Positions 31,786 to 43,321 of a stretch of 64,000 nucleotides of DNA are shown in pieces (position 1 is the stretch's first letter; every line of letters begins with the position of its first letter). A model generated the notes under the pieces. That model did no database searches. It was not told where the DNA came from and saw nothing but the letters and a program-made list of their open reading frames with translations. The stretch covers positions 61,772,587 to 61,836,586 of the forward strand of contig OY757019.1 of the NCBI GenBank assembly GCA_963580285.1, given 5' to 3'. Source of the stretch: Lucinisca nassula (lineage: Eukaryota > Mollusca > Bivalvia > Lucinida > Lucinidae). Both the position numbers and the translations under genes were made by a program.

Positions 31786-32169
31786 AGTCGAATACAAACA
31801 GGTGCTTCACGTTTCGAATTTTCCCCAATCGAATACCGCCAGTCATACGCTGAGTTAATTGGATTAGTTCAGTAAATATTTTTTTTCAGATTTGCCACAC
31901 CAGAAAGTTGTTTCTGACGATTGATAAAACGATTGAGCTGACACATACAACTCCACATGAATTTGACGCAAAAAATACACGATTAAGGAAACAAAACCAA
32001 CGGGCCGTTGTTTTGTAAAAACAAAAAAACTTGAACATGTCTGTGGAAGAATAAGTCACACGAATACCAGATTTCAATATCGTAGGCCTAGTTGTTTCTG
32101 AGACATTCGTGACACAAATTGTCAGTGTTTGCAAGTTAGAGAAAAATAAAACTAACAAATGGAAGAATA
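31786..32169. other. short palindrome-family piece then no recognised feature
   Basis: 31795-31855 carries CCAATCGAATACCGCCAG, related to the repeats at 13.0 and 22.9 kb. The remainder is unassigned. Confidence 0.45.
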
Positions 32170-32982
32170 AGCACAAGCAGGCAAGGTACCCCAGAGAACC
32201 CCCATGTTGGTGTCACTGAATGTCCCTAATCATAAGGAGCATGAATATATATGATTTAGGGGTGGAGCTCTGAACAGTTTCTCGGATATATGACCTTTTG
32301 TAAGGTGGAGGGGTGGGACATGGCCCTGTCACACCGCAGACTCCAAGGTTGGTGTTACTGAATGTCCTCATCATAAGGAACAAGAGTATATATGGTTTAG
32401 GGGTGGGGCTCTGTTAGGTTTCCAAGATACTGGGGCTTATTATGAAGTTGAGGGGTGGGGCAATGCCCCGTCGCATCCCAGGGGCCCCCAGATTGGTGTC
32501 ACTGAATGCGTCTTATCATAAGGAACAAGAAAATATATGGTTTAGGGGTGGGGATATGAATGGTTTCTGAGATAAATGGCATTTTATGAAGTCGAGGGGG
32601 TGGGGCAATGCACCGGCGCATCCTGAGGGCCCCCAAGATGGTGTCATTGAATGCGTCTTATCATAAGGAACAAGAATATATATGGTTTAGGGGTGGGGAT
32701 CTAAATGGCGTCGGAGATATTGGGCCTTTAATGAAGTGGAGGGGTGGGGAAATGCCCCGGTGTATCCTGGGGGACCCCAGGTTGGTGTCACTGAATGCGT
32801 CTTATGATAAAAAACAAGAATATATATAGTTAAGGGGTGGAGATCTCAATGGTTTCTGAGATATATGGCCTTTTATAAAGTGGAGGGGGTGGGACATGGC
32901 CTCGGCCCAACCCAGGGCCCCCAGGTTGGTGTCACTCAATATGTCTTATCCTCAGGAACAAGAATGTATATGGTTTAGGGGC
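32170..32982 (-). mobile_element. HINE body array (AGCTCACC family), reversed and lacking both ends
   Basis: Five to six degenerate units on the minus strand: CCCAGGTTGGTGTCACTGAA, TCTTATCATAAGGAACAAGA, ATATATATGGTTTAGGGGTG, GGGGTGGGGCAATGCCCC. Same unit as 16.3-18.6 kb. The right side is cut by a CAAGGTTGG sequence. Confidence 0.75.
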
Positions 32983-33090
32983 AAGGTTGGCAAAAAAAGC
33001 GGGAAATACTCATATTTCCCTGGACGGCGGGAAATACATGGAATTCTCGGGAAATACTGGGATATATATATTTACATAGGTGGTACCAAT
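32983..33090. mobile_element. CAAGGTTGG-ended repeat fragment
   Basis: GCAAGGTTGGCAAAAAAAGC and AGCGGGAAATACTCATATTT interrupt the HINE array. The reverse end CCGACCAACCTTG is found at the same kind of junction at 50.48 kb. Probably ends of a MITE; no complete copy here. Confidence 0.5.
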
Positions 33091-34995
33091 TGAGACTGCT
33101 TAACATTCCCCCAACTACCTAGCTATTTGAAAGCAAAATTATTTCAAGTTCATGCATGGCTTAAAAATTTCTCTTGCCTGCTTGCAATGACAAAAACAAA
33201 TTGAAGGACAAGTCAAAAGCTTGTCTAGTCCTTACAACATTTACCAAAGTTTACATGCATTTAGTCGTAGGACAAATGAAATTTTAAAGAATTTTCCAGC
33301 CCTTTTTATATTGAATGACTTGAAAGATTTTAGTTGTCCCTTTCCTTTATATAGAATGTATATACTTTCTTTTCATGTGATTCTGAAATATTAGTTTTTA
33401 TCTTTCAGCTTTTTCCCTTGACTTGTAAATTACATGTAATTTTAATATTAAGGTGAGTATCTGTAGACTGACTGACGGTTGTTTTTAGGGTAACCGGGCG
33501 CCAAGGGCACATAGGGGCTACCCCCAGTTCGCCAACTGGGATTAGTTGTAGGTACTGCTCTTTTCCCTAGGCTGCCAATATGCTGAATCCTGTCTGCTTG
33601 ACGGTTATCAGCTAGCCGATTGGGAGTTAGGTGACTTCTTTCGCGGATGACGTAAGAAGTAGGTCAATCCCACCTCTCCCATTCCCCGCTCAAGATGCCA
33701 TGTAGACACAGAACGCCCCCAATGTTAAGCGTTTGTCCTGTAAAATGAGCAGTCCTCTGGCGGGGTTCGAATTTTGAATGCAAATGCAGACCAATGGTCG
33801 GGCTCTAGAATGTGGTGACACGTTGCCAATTGCGGCTGCAAAATGTGTCAGTACACATCCCTTTGTCTGACCGAGGAAAAAAGCTTCTCATGCATTATCG
33901 GTTTTGGCTTCCATTAGACTCTACCCCCACCCTGTCATGGTAGAGAAAACGCCTATGGTCACGGTGCTTGTTAAAGGGTGATAATGCATGTAATTTTGAA
34001 TTTTGAACGGCGGCCAAAAGTGAGCCAGGAAGGGTTACTATTAGACCAGCCAATTTCGGCTATTGCAAAATGTCCTAGTACCCGTGCTCTACCACCCTGA
34101 AAACACGCCTATGCTGTGTCTACACCCCCCTCCCCCCCCCCCCCCCCCCCCAGGTCTCTACGAGGGAAATCTTGGTAGTATCGTGTACTATTGGCCCCTA
34201 ACTGCGTTGTGTTGGGATGTCATGTGTTGGTGTTTTGGTTGTTGCTTTTCTCTTAGTTTGTAGTTAATCCAGCCAATCAGTGTGTAGTTAGTGACTTCTA
34301 TCGCGGAGGATGCGAAAGAAGGTCAATCCTATTTTGCTTCTTAGCTTTTTCAGTTTATGAAAAGGTGATGCTTTCATCGACGTAGGATGTCGAGTTCTTA
34401 TAAAATCTTAAGTGGGTCAATTGGGACCGGACCGCCATGTTTGCATATCATTATCTCATCCTACGTGAAGGAAGATATCATATTAGGGATATATGGGTTG
34501 TAATACAGTATGGATTAGTTCTGATTGTGTGTGGTAATGTTGTAGCCCTCCTTTGTTAAGGATCAATGTGGTTAGGCTTATAATGTTTACGCATAGGCGT
34601 GTCTTTTTAGTGGTGAAAAATTGTGTGGTTTGGCAAAGGCGAGTATGCGGCTAACCAGCCATTGTGCAATTTCGCTTTTATTTCATTTTGAACGGTCAGT
34701 CTAAAAGGCTTCTTAAGGGTCTTCCTGTGTCCAAATCCCTATCAAATTTGGTCTTTACCTTTGCCCCGCCTATTAAATTGTTCTATACTTTACATATTCC
34801 AGGAATGTATGCTCCGTTCTGACAGCCATGCTGTCTTCGCTTCGCATATTTCCTGGTTCCATCAGGAGGGTGTCCCCAAGGGGGCCTCAACGAAGCAGCC
34901 TTCTGGGCACCCAGCTGATGACTTCTCGGTAGCTGTCCTACACGAGGTATAGTGGGGTTCCCCGTCAAGAGAAATTATGATTAGTGTATATTGGA
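33091..34995. other. no coding feature; two short related segments and poly-C
   Basis: A segment at about 33610-33690 (GGTGACTTCTTTCGCGGATG, AGTAGGTCAATCCCAC) has a diverged partner at 34270-34335. A long C homopolymer lies at about 34126-34152. Nothing else recognised. Confidence 0.45.
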
Positions 34996-35041
34996 GTTAG
35001 GGTTAGGGTTAGGGCTAGGATTAGGGTCAGGGTTAGGGTTA
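34996..35041 (+). repeat. interstitial telomere-type repeat (TTAGGG-like)
   Basis: Seven to eight copies of GTTAGG/TTAGGG with variants (GCTAGGATTAGGGTCAGG). TTAGGG is the telomere unit of most animals including molluscs; the short degenerate run is internal. Confidence 0.85.
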
Positions 35042-35755
35042 CATAAGCCTAGGTTTAGACTTGTCTATCGTCGATGTGTTACGTCGGCGGAGCACTCATA
35101 AGTGCAAAGCAAATGAGCCGCAACCACAGCGCCCCGCTTCGGCTCAACCGGCTCTAGTCCAAGTTATGTAGGGTAGGGTCTGTAAGGGGTAGAAGCACTG
35201 CTCATGTAACCACTATATAAGCATGTGTGGGTTTTGTGCCCCCCCCCCCCGCACCCATGCAACCGAGGACTCCGGGCCACCGTCCCGGAAACGGCCAGTC
35301 CGCCCAATGTGGGGGAATCATGTCCCCAGGGACGCCAGCCCGAAGCCCCCACGTACACGGAGGGGCAGAAATATTAGAATGGGGCCTACATGTATGGGTT
35401 GGGTAGCATAAGCAGAACTGTTAGATTCTTAGTAAAAATAGTTCACCTGTTCGCGACGGCAAGGCCAGAAGCACAAAGCGGTCACGTTCTAATTGGGAGA
35501 GTGCCCCACCCAGGTTGCAACCAACCCATGCCCCAGCAAGCACGTGATCACGACCAGGCGTAATTTTTGATTTGAAGAATTTATTTAGAGAGAAACTTAT
35601 ATGTATCCGTACCCGACGCGCACCGCGACACGCCTGTCACGCCTGGAGCCAGGAGCATGTGGCGGAAACCAATGTCATAACATCATGCACCCAGAAACGA
35701 CAACCGAGCGCCCGCGGCCAGCGAGAGGCCAGTGGGTTGGTTAAGCCCCCGCCCC
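35042..35755. other. no recognised feature
   Basis: GC-richer sequence with a poly-C tract near 35240. The frames on both strands have no recognisable motifs. Confidence 0.45.
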
Positions 35756-36062
35756 TGGCTATGGAACAAAGCACAGGGAACCAGATTGCCTTCCGCAGTC
35801 AGTTACCTAACGTTAGCAGCATTGGTTGGCTCTCTGATAGAAACTTTAGTCCCACGCCCAGTATATTTAGATATTGAAACTTCCTTATTGCGATGCTTAA
35901 ATTAAAGACTTGTTATGGAACAAAGCACAGGGAACCAGATTGCCTTCCGCAGTCAGTAACCTAACGGTAGCAGCATCGGTTGGCTCTCTGATTGAAACCT
36001 AGGAACTTTAGTCCCACGCCAAGCATATTTAGATTAAAACATTCATATTGCTTTATGCTCTA
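35756..36062 (+). repeat. 156-bp direct tandem duplication
   Basis: TTATGGAACAAAGCACAGGG... to ...TTTAGTCCCACGC occurs twice with start points near 35759 and 35915. It lies close to the 3' side of the I-like retroelement (minus strand), possibly its downstream flank. Confidence 0.75.
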
Positions 36063-36274
36063 GTTTAGAGAGTGGGAGAATCCTGTCTCCGGACACCTTC
36101 GCCCGAGCCCCCGGGGCACGGATATATGGTGTTATTGGAATAGGGCCAGATGGGTATTGGAAGCTGTGTCTGAAAGAGAAAGAAACATGCAGTATTAATG
36201 ATCGCTGCATGAAAGGATTCCAGCGCTGGAAGAGAAATAAATTAGGATTAGTATTACTCTTATACTGCAGCTGT

Positions 36275-39045
36275 CTATATGTTATCGATTAACTCAGTAG
36301 CTTTCAAAAATGTAATGATTGCCTCAACTATCTGAGGCCTAATGTTTCGTGAGGGGTTAAGTAGGTCTCGTTCATCAAATGTATTGCATCCCAATATAAA
36401 CAGTGCAGCTTTTAATTCCTGTTTGGGTTCTACATTTCCTTCACAGTGGAAAAGAATATGTTTGATGTCATTTTGTTCATCTTTATCACATCTGTTACAT
36501 TTGATGTGGTTTTGATTAAATACACAGTGGGTCCCTAGTTTACTGTGGTTTAGACGCAAACGTGTGTAAACTGCGTCATGTTTTCGGTTATCGCTGTGAT
36601 GGGTGATAGTTTTTTTGACCTTGGGTTCCAATCTATGGTAGGAGCGACCTTTGCTTTGTGGGTTGTCCCATATTTTTTGCCATTTTGTCATAATGGCCTG
36701 GTTAATTACCGGGTATATTTCTGTTTTTGTTGGTAAGGTTTGATCGTTTTCACCGTTTGTCATTGCTGATTTGGCACTTGAGTCTGCCATTTCATTACCT
36801 GGGATATCTACATGGGATGGAATCCATTCCAGGTAGATATTGTTGCCTTTGTCTTTAGCTGAGTCTAAGAGTAGAAGTATTTTGTTTATTTTATCTGGTC
36901 TTGTTTTTGATTGACCAGATTGGAGGGCTTGTATTGAGCTGAGGGAGTCTGTAAGTATGACTGTCTCAGGGATGCTGTTTTCAATGATCCATTTAATGGC
37001 ATTTTCTATTGCTATCAATTCAATAGTAAATATCGACAGGCTCGGATTGGTTTTGAGTTTGATGTTTAAGTTTTCATCAGGGACCGAAACTGCTTCTCCT
37101 GCCGTTTGTTTTTCAATATCTTTGCTGCCATCCGTATATAGCTTTAATCCTGTAATCTACCCCTACGATTTTTTCTATATAGTTTAGACTACTTTGTTTC
37201 AAAATTTTTATGTCATATTCGCCTTTCTCTCCAATGATGTCCTTGATTGCACAGGAAGGTGGGTTGTGCTTTAGGTCACACTTGTTTCTATAATGGGGTG
37301 GTTCGATGTCCTTAGGTATGTTCAGCTCACCTATGAGCTTCTGAACTGTAACGGAGTATGGTCGGTATTGGTGTGCCTTTTTAGTGGTTTGGCACCCATG
37401 TTCCCCAATGAGGTCATTTACGGGCAATGGCGAGGAACGTGCCCAGTAGTTTAGGATTGATTCTTCTCTTCTTAAATGTAGTGGTTTAATGCCGCATTCT
37501 ACTTCGAGTGCATTACTCGGGGTGGATATAAATGCCCTTGTTGCAATGCGAAGGGCTTGGTTTTGTACTGTGTCGAGCTTTTTAAGTTGGGCTTGTGAGG
37601 CTGAGTTGTAGGCTTGTGCGCCATAATCTAGTGTTCTTAAGATGAGGGCTTTGTATAGGTTGATAAGGGTATAATTGTCAGCACCGAAAGTTGTGCCTGT
37701 GACCAAACGAAGAATGTTTAGGCCCTTCTTTCATTTTAGGATGAGCTGTTTTATGTGCTCATCCCATCTGAGTGCTTTATCAGGGATCATCCCTAGAAAG
37801 TTTACGTTGTCCACAAATTCAAGTTTTTTGCCAAATAGTTTGAGATCGAATATGGAGGTGTCGGTGTTCTTTTTTACGTCTAAAAAGTATGGCTTTGGTT
37901 TTAGTGTTGGACACCTTAAACCCTCACGCCTCGGCCCAAAATTCGATTTTGAGTGCTTTTTGAAGGGCATCTACGGCGCAACTGGGTGAATAATGTTTTC
38001 TCCATATTGCGCTATCATCTGCAAATTGCGACAGCTGCAGTCTTTCTTCAGGCTCGAGATTCTCTTTTAATGTAACAATAATTATATTGAAAAGAATGGG
38101 ACTGATAACACTGCCCTGGGGACAGCCGTTTTTGAATTTGTGCTGATTTGATGTTTCTTGTCCCACCTTAACTTGAATTTTTCGATTGTGGAGGAAATTA
38201 TGTATCCATTTAAGCATGTTTCCGTTTACAGATGGTTCCTGTTGACAACATGAGGCCAAAGGCTTTTTCCAGGTCTAGAAAGACGGCAGCTACTATCTTA
38301 TTTTCCGTGAAGGCCATATTTATCTCAGAGTCTAATCTGGTTAGTTGATCAGTGGTAGATCTGTTGGGTCTAAATCCAGGTTGAGTGTCAGCCAGGTGCC
38401 CTTTGTTTTCTAAATGGGCCGTCAAGCGTTTAGCAATCATGGTTTCCATTGTTTTGCAGATACACGATGTAAGTAATAATAATAATAATAATAATAATCG
38501 ACCTTATTTATAGAGGGTAACAAATTTAGTACTGGTACTAATCTTCCATGTGACCCTCTTTTCCTGGGTAGGAACCAGTACTAAGCAATGTGGATAAAGT
38601 TTCTTGCTCAAGGATCGAACCGGCTACCTCTCGATCTCAAATCCGATGCTTTACTACTGCACCACAGCGCCCCAGTGATATAGGTCTGTATGACCCTGGA
38701 TCCAGTTTGTTTTTATTTGGTTTCATAATGGGTATGATGGTGGCAAGTTTCCATTCAGATGGGAGTTCTCCTCTTTGATAAGAGATATTCAAAAGTTTCA
38801 ATAGTTCCATTTTAGAGTTATCTGGTAGTTGTTTAAGCATTTCATAGTGGATTGTATCCGCTCCTGGTGTTGATTCCTTTTTGGATAATAATGCAGTTCC
38901 AAGTTCAAAAAAAGGAAAGGGTCGGTTTAAGTTTGAGTTGTTTTCTGTTGCCTGGGGTTCCGTGGTGTGACCAAATCCCCTATCTTCCATAATTATTTTA
39001 ACGGCTTGAAATTTGGGCATATGGTTTGACGATTTCGACATGTTG
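36275..39045 (-). pseudogene. I-like non-LTR retrotransposon: RT + RNase H part
   Basis: Read right to left: YEMLKQLPDNSKMELLKLLN and GSYRPISL (RT start), then a SINE insert, then CKTMETMIAKRLTAHLENK, FLDLEKAF, GCPQGSVISPILFNIII and QFADDSAIW (RT catalytic block), then RNase H with YTDGSKD, TIELIAIENA, LTDSLSS and HVDIPGNEMADSSAK, i.e. all four D-E-D-D residues. It ends with a cysteine/histidine knuckle CNRCDKDEQNDIKHILFHC and a stop at 36275. Several frameshifts (near 38250, 37950, 37720, 37130) make it a pseudogene. RT plus RNase H without a second nuclease at the C terminus places it in the I group. The same element's endonuclease half is at 46597-49525; an 11-bp target duplication proves they were once joined. 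Confidence 0.9.
38470..38682 (-). repeat. tRNA-derived SINE inside the RT gene
   Basis: On the minus strand: GGGGCGCTGTGGTGCAGTAG (box A TGGTGCAGTAG), GGTTCGATCC (box B), CTTGAGCAAGAAACTTTATC block, ending in (TTA)n. Removing it rejoins SYRPISL with TSCICKTMET. At most 3 bp (ACT) is duplicated at the junctions. Confidence 0.88.
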
Positions 39046-39056
39046 TCATAATGTTG
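39046..39056 (+). other. left target-site duplication of the 7.5-kb insert
   Basis: TCATAATGTTG, identical to 46586-46596. The two copies sit at the exact point where the I-like coding sequence breaks off (QHY on one side, HYDNMSKS on the other). Confidence 0.9.
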
Positions 39057-42000
39057 GTTTAAACAATATTTTATTCAAACTTTAGCAAATGAACAACACA
39101 AATACATAGATGTGGAATGTATGAGGATCTGAACGGAAGCCTATGGCTTATAGAGTTCATTTCCTTGTAGTATCAATAAATTCACAGCAATAAAGTTTGT
39201 CTGTGTGACAACATGAATAACTAGTTCATATCATTTAAACGCATACTATATATGTTTTTGAATAGAGAAATGAAAATATAATGAACATAAACAGGAAGGA
39301 TGATAAATGACTAAATGAGATCATGAGACCATCAGGCCAAACACCGTGGAACGCACTGTCAAGCTTGGTTCTGATCAATTCCTAGCCCAGCAGGTACACA
39401 ACGCGCAGGCAACACCGCACTAACGCCGATACAACGTCATGGCGTTGCATCGACGTCGATGCGACACCGCCCAAACGTCAGTGCGACGGGTAGGAGTGGT
39501 CGCAGAGTGGCACTCTGATTTTAATTAAACCGTTTAGTAGCCAAAATATACAACTGGACGCGTCTAAAAATGGCATTGTTCACGGTTACATTTTCATCTG
39601 TTTTCCCATTTAATAGTATATTTACTGTCAATGTCAGGCCGAGTCCAGAAAAGTAACGCTGTCTCAAGTCACTATAGTGAACACAAGTTAACAAAAAACT
39701 GAAATGATGTTTCTGGTGCTCCACACGAACAGAGGGGGCTTGCAACCAAGTTTTTATTGTATAGATGATGATTTAAGGAGCTGCATTCAAGCCTTAAACG
39801 TGTGTGCAGAATTTGTCCCAGGCGTTTGTATGGTATTATAATAGATCGGTGGAATTCGTAGTTGGGACTTGAGTTTATGCTTAAATACAAGTAAGGAGGC
39901 CGATTCTTTTACATCTTGATCCAGCAAGTTCCATTCTCTTAGAGTCGATGGTAAAAAGGAATTAAAATGGTATGTCGTTCTAGAGGCAGGTATCACATAG
40001 TTTGTAATATTTCGAAGAGTGTATCGAGGGATCAATTCTTGTAGGTAAGGAGGAGTCAGATTATTCACCATTTTATATAGTTGACATAATTTATATTTTT
40101 CGCGGCGAGTCGTTAATGGTTCTATACAAGTGTCATCATATAAAATTTGTGTACTACATAATTTAGTAGCTCCTGTGAGTATTCGAGCAGCATCAAGCTG
40201 GATATTTTCTAAGTTACGTTTATTTTCCAGACTACAGTTATCCCATATTATGTCGCCATACTCTAACAATGGCCTAACAAACGTTGTATACAGCTTAAGC
40301 AGGGAACACCTATCTAAAGCAAATTTATGTCGCCTTAATGCCCCTAATCGTTTGCAAGCCTTTTCTTGTATAGTTTTAGACTGATCATTCCATGAGAAAT
40401 CGCAAGATATCATTAACCCAAGATGTTTATGCTTTGGGATCTCCTTTATTTGAGTATCTCCCATGAACAATGGAGGATGATATAATTTTATTCTTTTCTT
40501 GGAAATGAGAAGGACCTCAGTTTTGAGGGCATTGAATAAAACTAACCATTGTTTTGCCCAAGCAAATATTTTCTTTAAATCTCCGTTTAAAGTCGCTGCG
40601 GAAGCAACAGGATCGTCAACTATTTCGAAAATACAAGTGTCATCTGCAAAAAGCCTTATGAGACTATTGATATCATTTACTATATCATTAATAAAAACAA
40701 TAAATAGCAGAGGTCCCAGGATAGAGCCCTGGGGCACACAAGCAGTATTCTTTTTCCATGAAGATGTGACGTTTCTTATGCATACACGTTGATACCTGTC
40801 CGATAGATAATTACTGAACCAATCAAGAAGTTTACCAGAGACACCTACCGACTTAAGCTTGTACAACAGACCTTTGTGCCAGACACGATCAAAGGCCTTA
40901 CTGATATCTAGAAATACTATTCTTAGTTCCTTATTGTTATCAAGCGCGCTGGTATATTTCATTACAAATATATAAAAGCTGGTTTACCGTGGAATCACCG
41001 CTCTGGAATCCGGACTGAAAGGGCGTAATGATAGAATGTTCAATTAGGTATTCAGATACATGTTTATGTATACACCGTTCCATTAGTTTACCAGCATAAT
41101 TCAATAATGAAATGGGTCTATAATTACTGGGGTTGGAGCGACTATCCTTTTTGTGAACGGCGGTTACATTAGATGTTTTCCAAGAAACAGGAAACTTTCT
41201 TACTGCCAGAGAGAGGTTAAATAGCTTCCTTAAATGAGGAATAAATACGTCTGCACCTTTTTTATACAGCCTGGGGCTTATATAGTCTGGACCAGGGGCC
41301 TTGTTCGATTTCACTGAACTAATTGCTTCCCTTACATCATCGTTTGTTATAAGTATATTTTCAAGTAATTCATAGTTCGGAGTGTGGGATTCTGGGAGCG
41401 AGGCTTGACTGTCATCTAATGTTGACTGCTCGAGAAAGTACTTGTTTAAAGTTTCTACTATTTCGTGATCAGATTGTACAATTTCATCATCAATTTCAAG
41501 AAATTGGATTGGCTGTTTATTGTTTTGAGGGATACTAATTTGATTAACTAATCTATGTCATCGTTTGGAGTTCGTGTTGCTACTTATCAGGTCATCAGTG
41601 AGTTTATCGTTGTACTGTTTCTTGGCCTCTCTTATCATTAAGGTCAGTTAATTTCGTTTCTGTTTACACTTGTTCCAGGAGACACTTGTATTTTTACGTC
41701 GAGCGTTTTTAAATAGGCGTTTCCGTTTTCTTATTTCACGTTTTATTTGTGCGTTTATCCAATCAGGTTCGTTAGGTCTAATGGTCACTGTTTTATTGGG
41801 AATTGTAGCTTTAGCTGCTTTTAAGATGGAATCTGTAAATTTATCAGCACATTCATTTATATTATTAGTTGCAAATACCTGGTCCCAGTCCACCCGAGTC
41901 AATTTGTCTCTATACTCATTATAGTCACCTCTGTCATATAGCCAGATATGTCACTTGTACGTCTTGCCAACAGGTTTTCGATATTTTAAATGCAGGACAG

Positions 42001-42237
42001 TTGGGCAATGATACCGAACAAGGTTTGGTATAAAAGGAGATATGACGTCAGAATAGAGTACGATTCAGGCTTCCAAAGGATAACCCTTTTATAGAACATA
42101 TTTAACTTCACTACAGCTGGTGTGTGGGAATGTGTGGCGACGGTAAAACGTCTCCCTGCCCTACATCATAATGTAGATTATATTTTCTTGTCCTTTGGGA
42201 TCATTGATTCCATTGTTGAATTTTGAAAATATCTGAG

Positions 42238-42281
42238 GGTCACTGATGAGGCCTAAATGGCCGAAACTAGCTAGTCTGGCC
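42238..42281 (+). ncRNA. hammerhead ribozyme, 261-bp monomer 1
   Basis: GGTCA (stem I), CTGATGA (42243-42249), stem II GGCC-TAAAT-GGCC, GAAA (42263-42266), stem III ACT/AGT with loop AGCT, site GTC ending at 42276, stem I 3' strand TGGCC (one G-U pair). All core bases present; the site GTC is the most efficient natural triplet. Confidence 0.9.
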
Positions 42282-42498
42282 CAGAAAACATGTACACTCC
42301 ATATTTTTCACTTCTGTGGTGTATTCCTTGCTTCCAAAGGATAACCCTTTTATAGAACATATTTAACTTCACTACAGCTGGTGTGTGGGAATGTGTGGCG
42401 ACGGTAAAACGTCTCCCTGCCCTACATCATAGTGTAGATTATATTTTCTTGTCCTTTGGGATCATTGATTCCATTGTTGAATTTTGAAAATATCTGAG

Positions 42499-42542
42499 GG
42501 TCACTGATGAGGCCTAAATGGCCGAAACTAGCTAGTCTGGAC
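42499..42542 (+). ncRNA. hammerhead ribozyme, 261-bp monomer 2
   Basis: Same as monomer 1; cleavage would be after 42537, exactly 261 nt downstream of the first site. The stem I 3' strand is TGGAC, which loses one pair. Confidence 0.9.
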
Positions 42543-43321
42543 AAGAAAACATGTACACTCCATATTTTTCACTTCTGTGGTGTATTCCTTGCTTCCAAAG
42601 GATAACCCTTTTATAGAACATATTTACTGACAAGAACAAGATTAATTATTGAATGCGAATTTTCAGTGTAGTGAGTTGGTTCATCTATAAGTTGATGAAA
42701 ATTATAAGAGGAAATGAGATTTGTGATTTTAGTCGAAGCAGTTGAATTCAGCATGTCATTGTTAAAGTCACCTACAATTATGATGTCCCTAGTTCCTGAA
42801 TTTGACAGACTATCAAACATGTCGTCAATTAAGTCCCAATGTGCATTAGGGGAGTTTGGTGGTCGATACATACCACAAACGAGAAGTTTATGGTGTTTTA
42901 ACATAAGTTCAATGCAAAGTCCTTCGAATTCTCCGTTGATCAAGTCTGGTCTACAAATACAGTTGAGACCAGTTCTGACATAGATCGCAATCCCACCCCC
43001 AGGTCTGTCCGTCCTATCTTTCCTATATGGTATATCAAAGTTTGAAATACGTAAGTCATCGTCTAAATTTTCTGGTTTGAGCCAGGTCTCGGTAAATACA
43101 AGTATATCATATTATTGCATTTCGGTTTCGAGAATATCCAGTTTTGGGATTAAGCTTTGTATGTTCAACTGTATTATGCTGAGATTGTGATTGAATAAAG
43201 ATGTGTTATTTGCGCCTGGAGTGTTTGATAATGAAGCACTTTCAGGACCGGGGTTTTTGTTTTTATTTGGATGTATATCATTTGATAAACTAATTTTTAT
43301 TTTTATTTGGATGTATATCAT

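Larger units (their letters stand above)
42069..42626 (+). repeat. 261-bp tandem array with hammerhead ribozymes (retrozyme-like)
   Basis: CTTCCAAAGGATAACCC recurs at 42070, 42331 and 42592: two full 261-bp monomers plus 35 bp of a third. It splits the endonuclease domain of the minus-strand retrotransposon. Monomers share three blocks with the 383-bp repeat: CAGCTGGTGT...GTAAAACGTCTCC, TTTGGGATCA, and the hammerhead region. So these are two length variants of one family. Confidence 0.9.
39521..43321 (-). pseudogene. CR1/jockey-like non-LTR retrotransposon ORF2 (endonuclease + RT), broken
   Basis: From right to left: APE-type endonuclease with LSIIQLNIQSL, VFTETWLKPEN (a stop codon sits between ETEMQ and this block), YRPPNS, IIVGDFNND and SHSIINLVLVS (usual Asp replaced by Asn); this is split by the ribozyme array. 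Then WINAQIKREIRKRKRLFK; RT with KAPGPD, NYRPISLL, FQSGFQSG, IVFLDISKAFDRVWHKGLL, VPQGSILGPLLFIVFIND and RLFADDTCIF; then a long C-terminal region with RPLLEYGDIIWDNC; finally CSCGAPETSF(Q)FF. Frameshifts near 39870, 39740 and 41640 plus stop codons make it inactive, but the 391-codon RT frame (39787-40962) is still open. There is no RNase H. Confidence 0.9.

Noticed and set aside
35572..35877. 101-codon frame rich in Arg/Gln
   Set aside because: No recognisable motif and overlaps the start of a 156-bp tandem duplication.
36957..37989. Plus-strand frames opposite the RT/RNase H region
   Set aside because: Shadow frames of the minus-strand I-like element.
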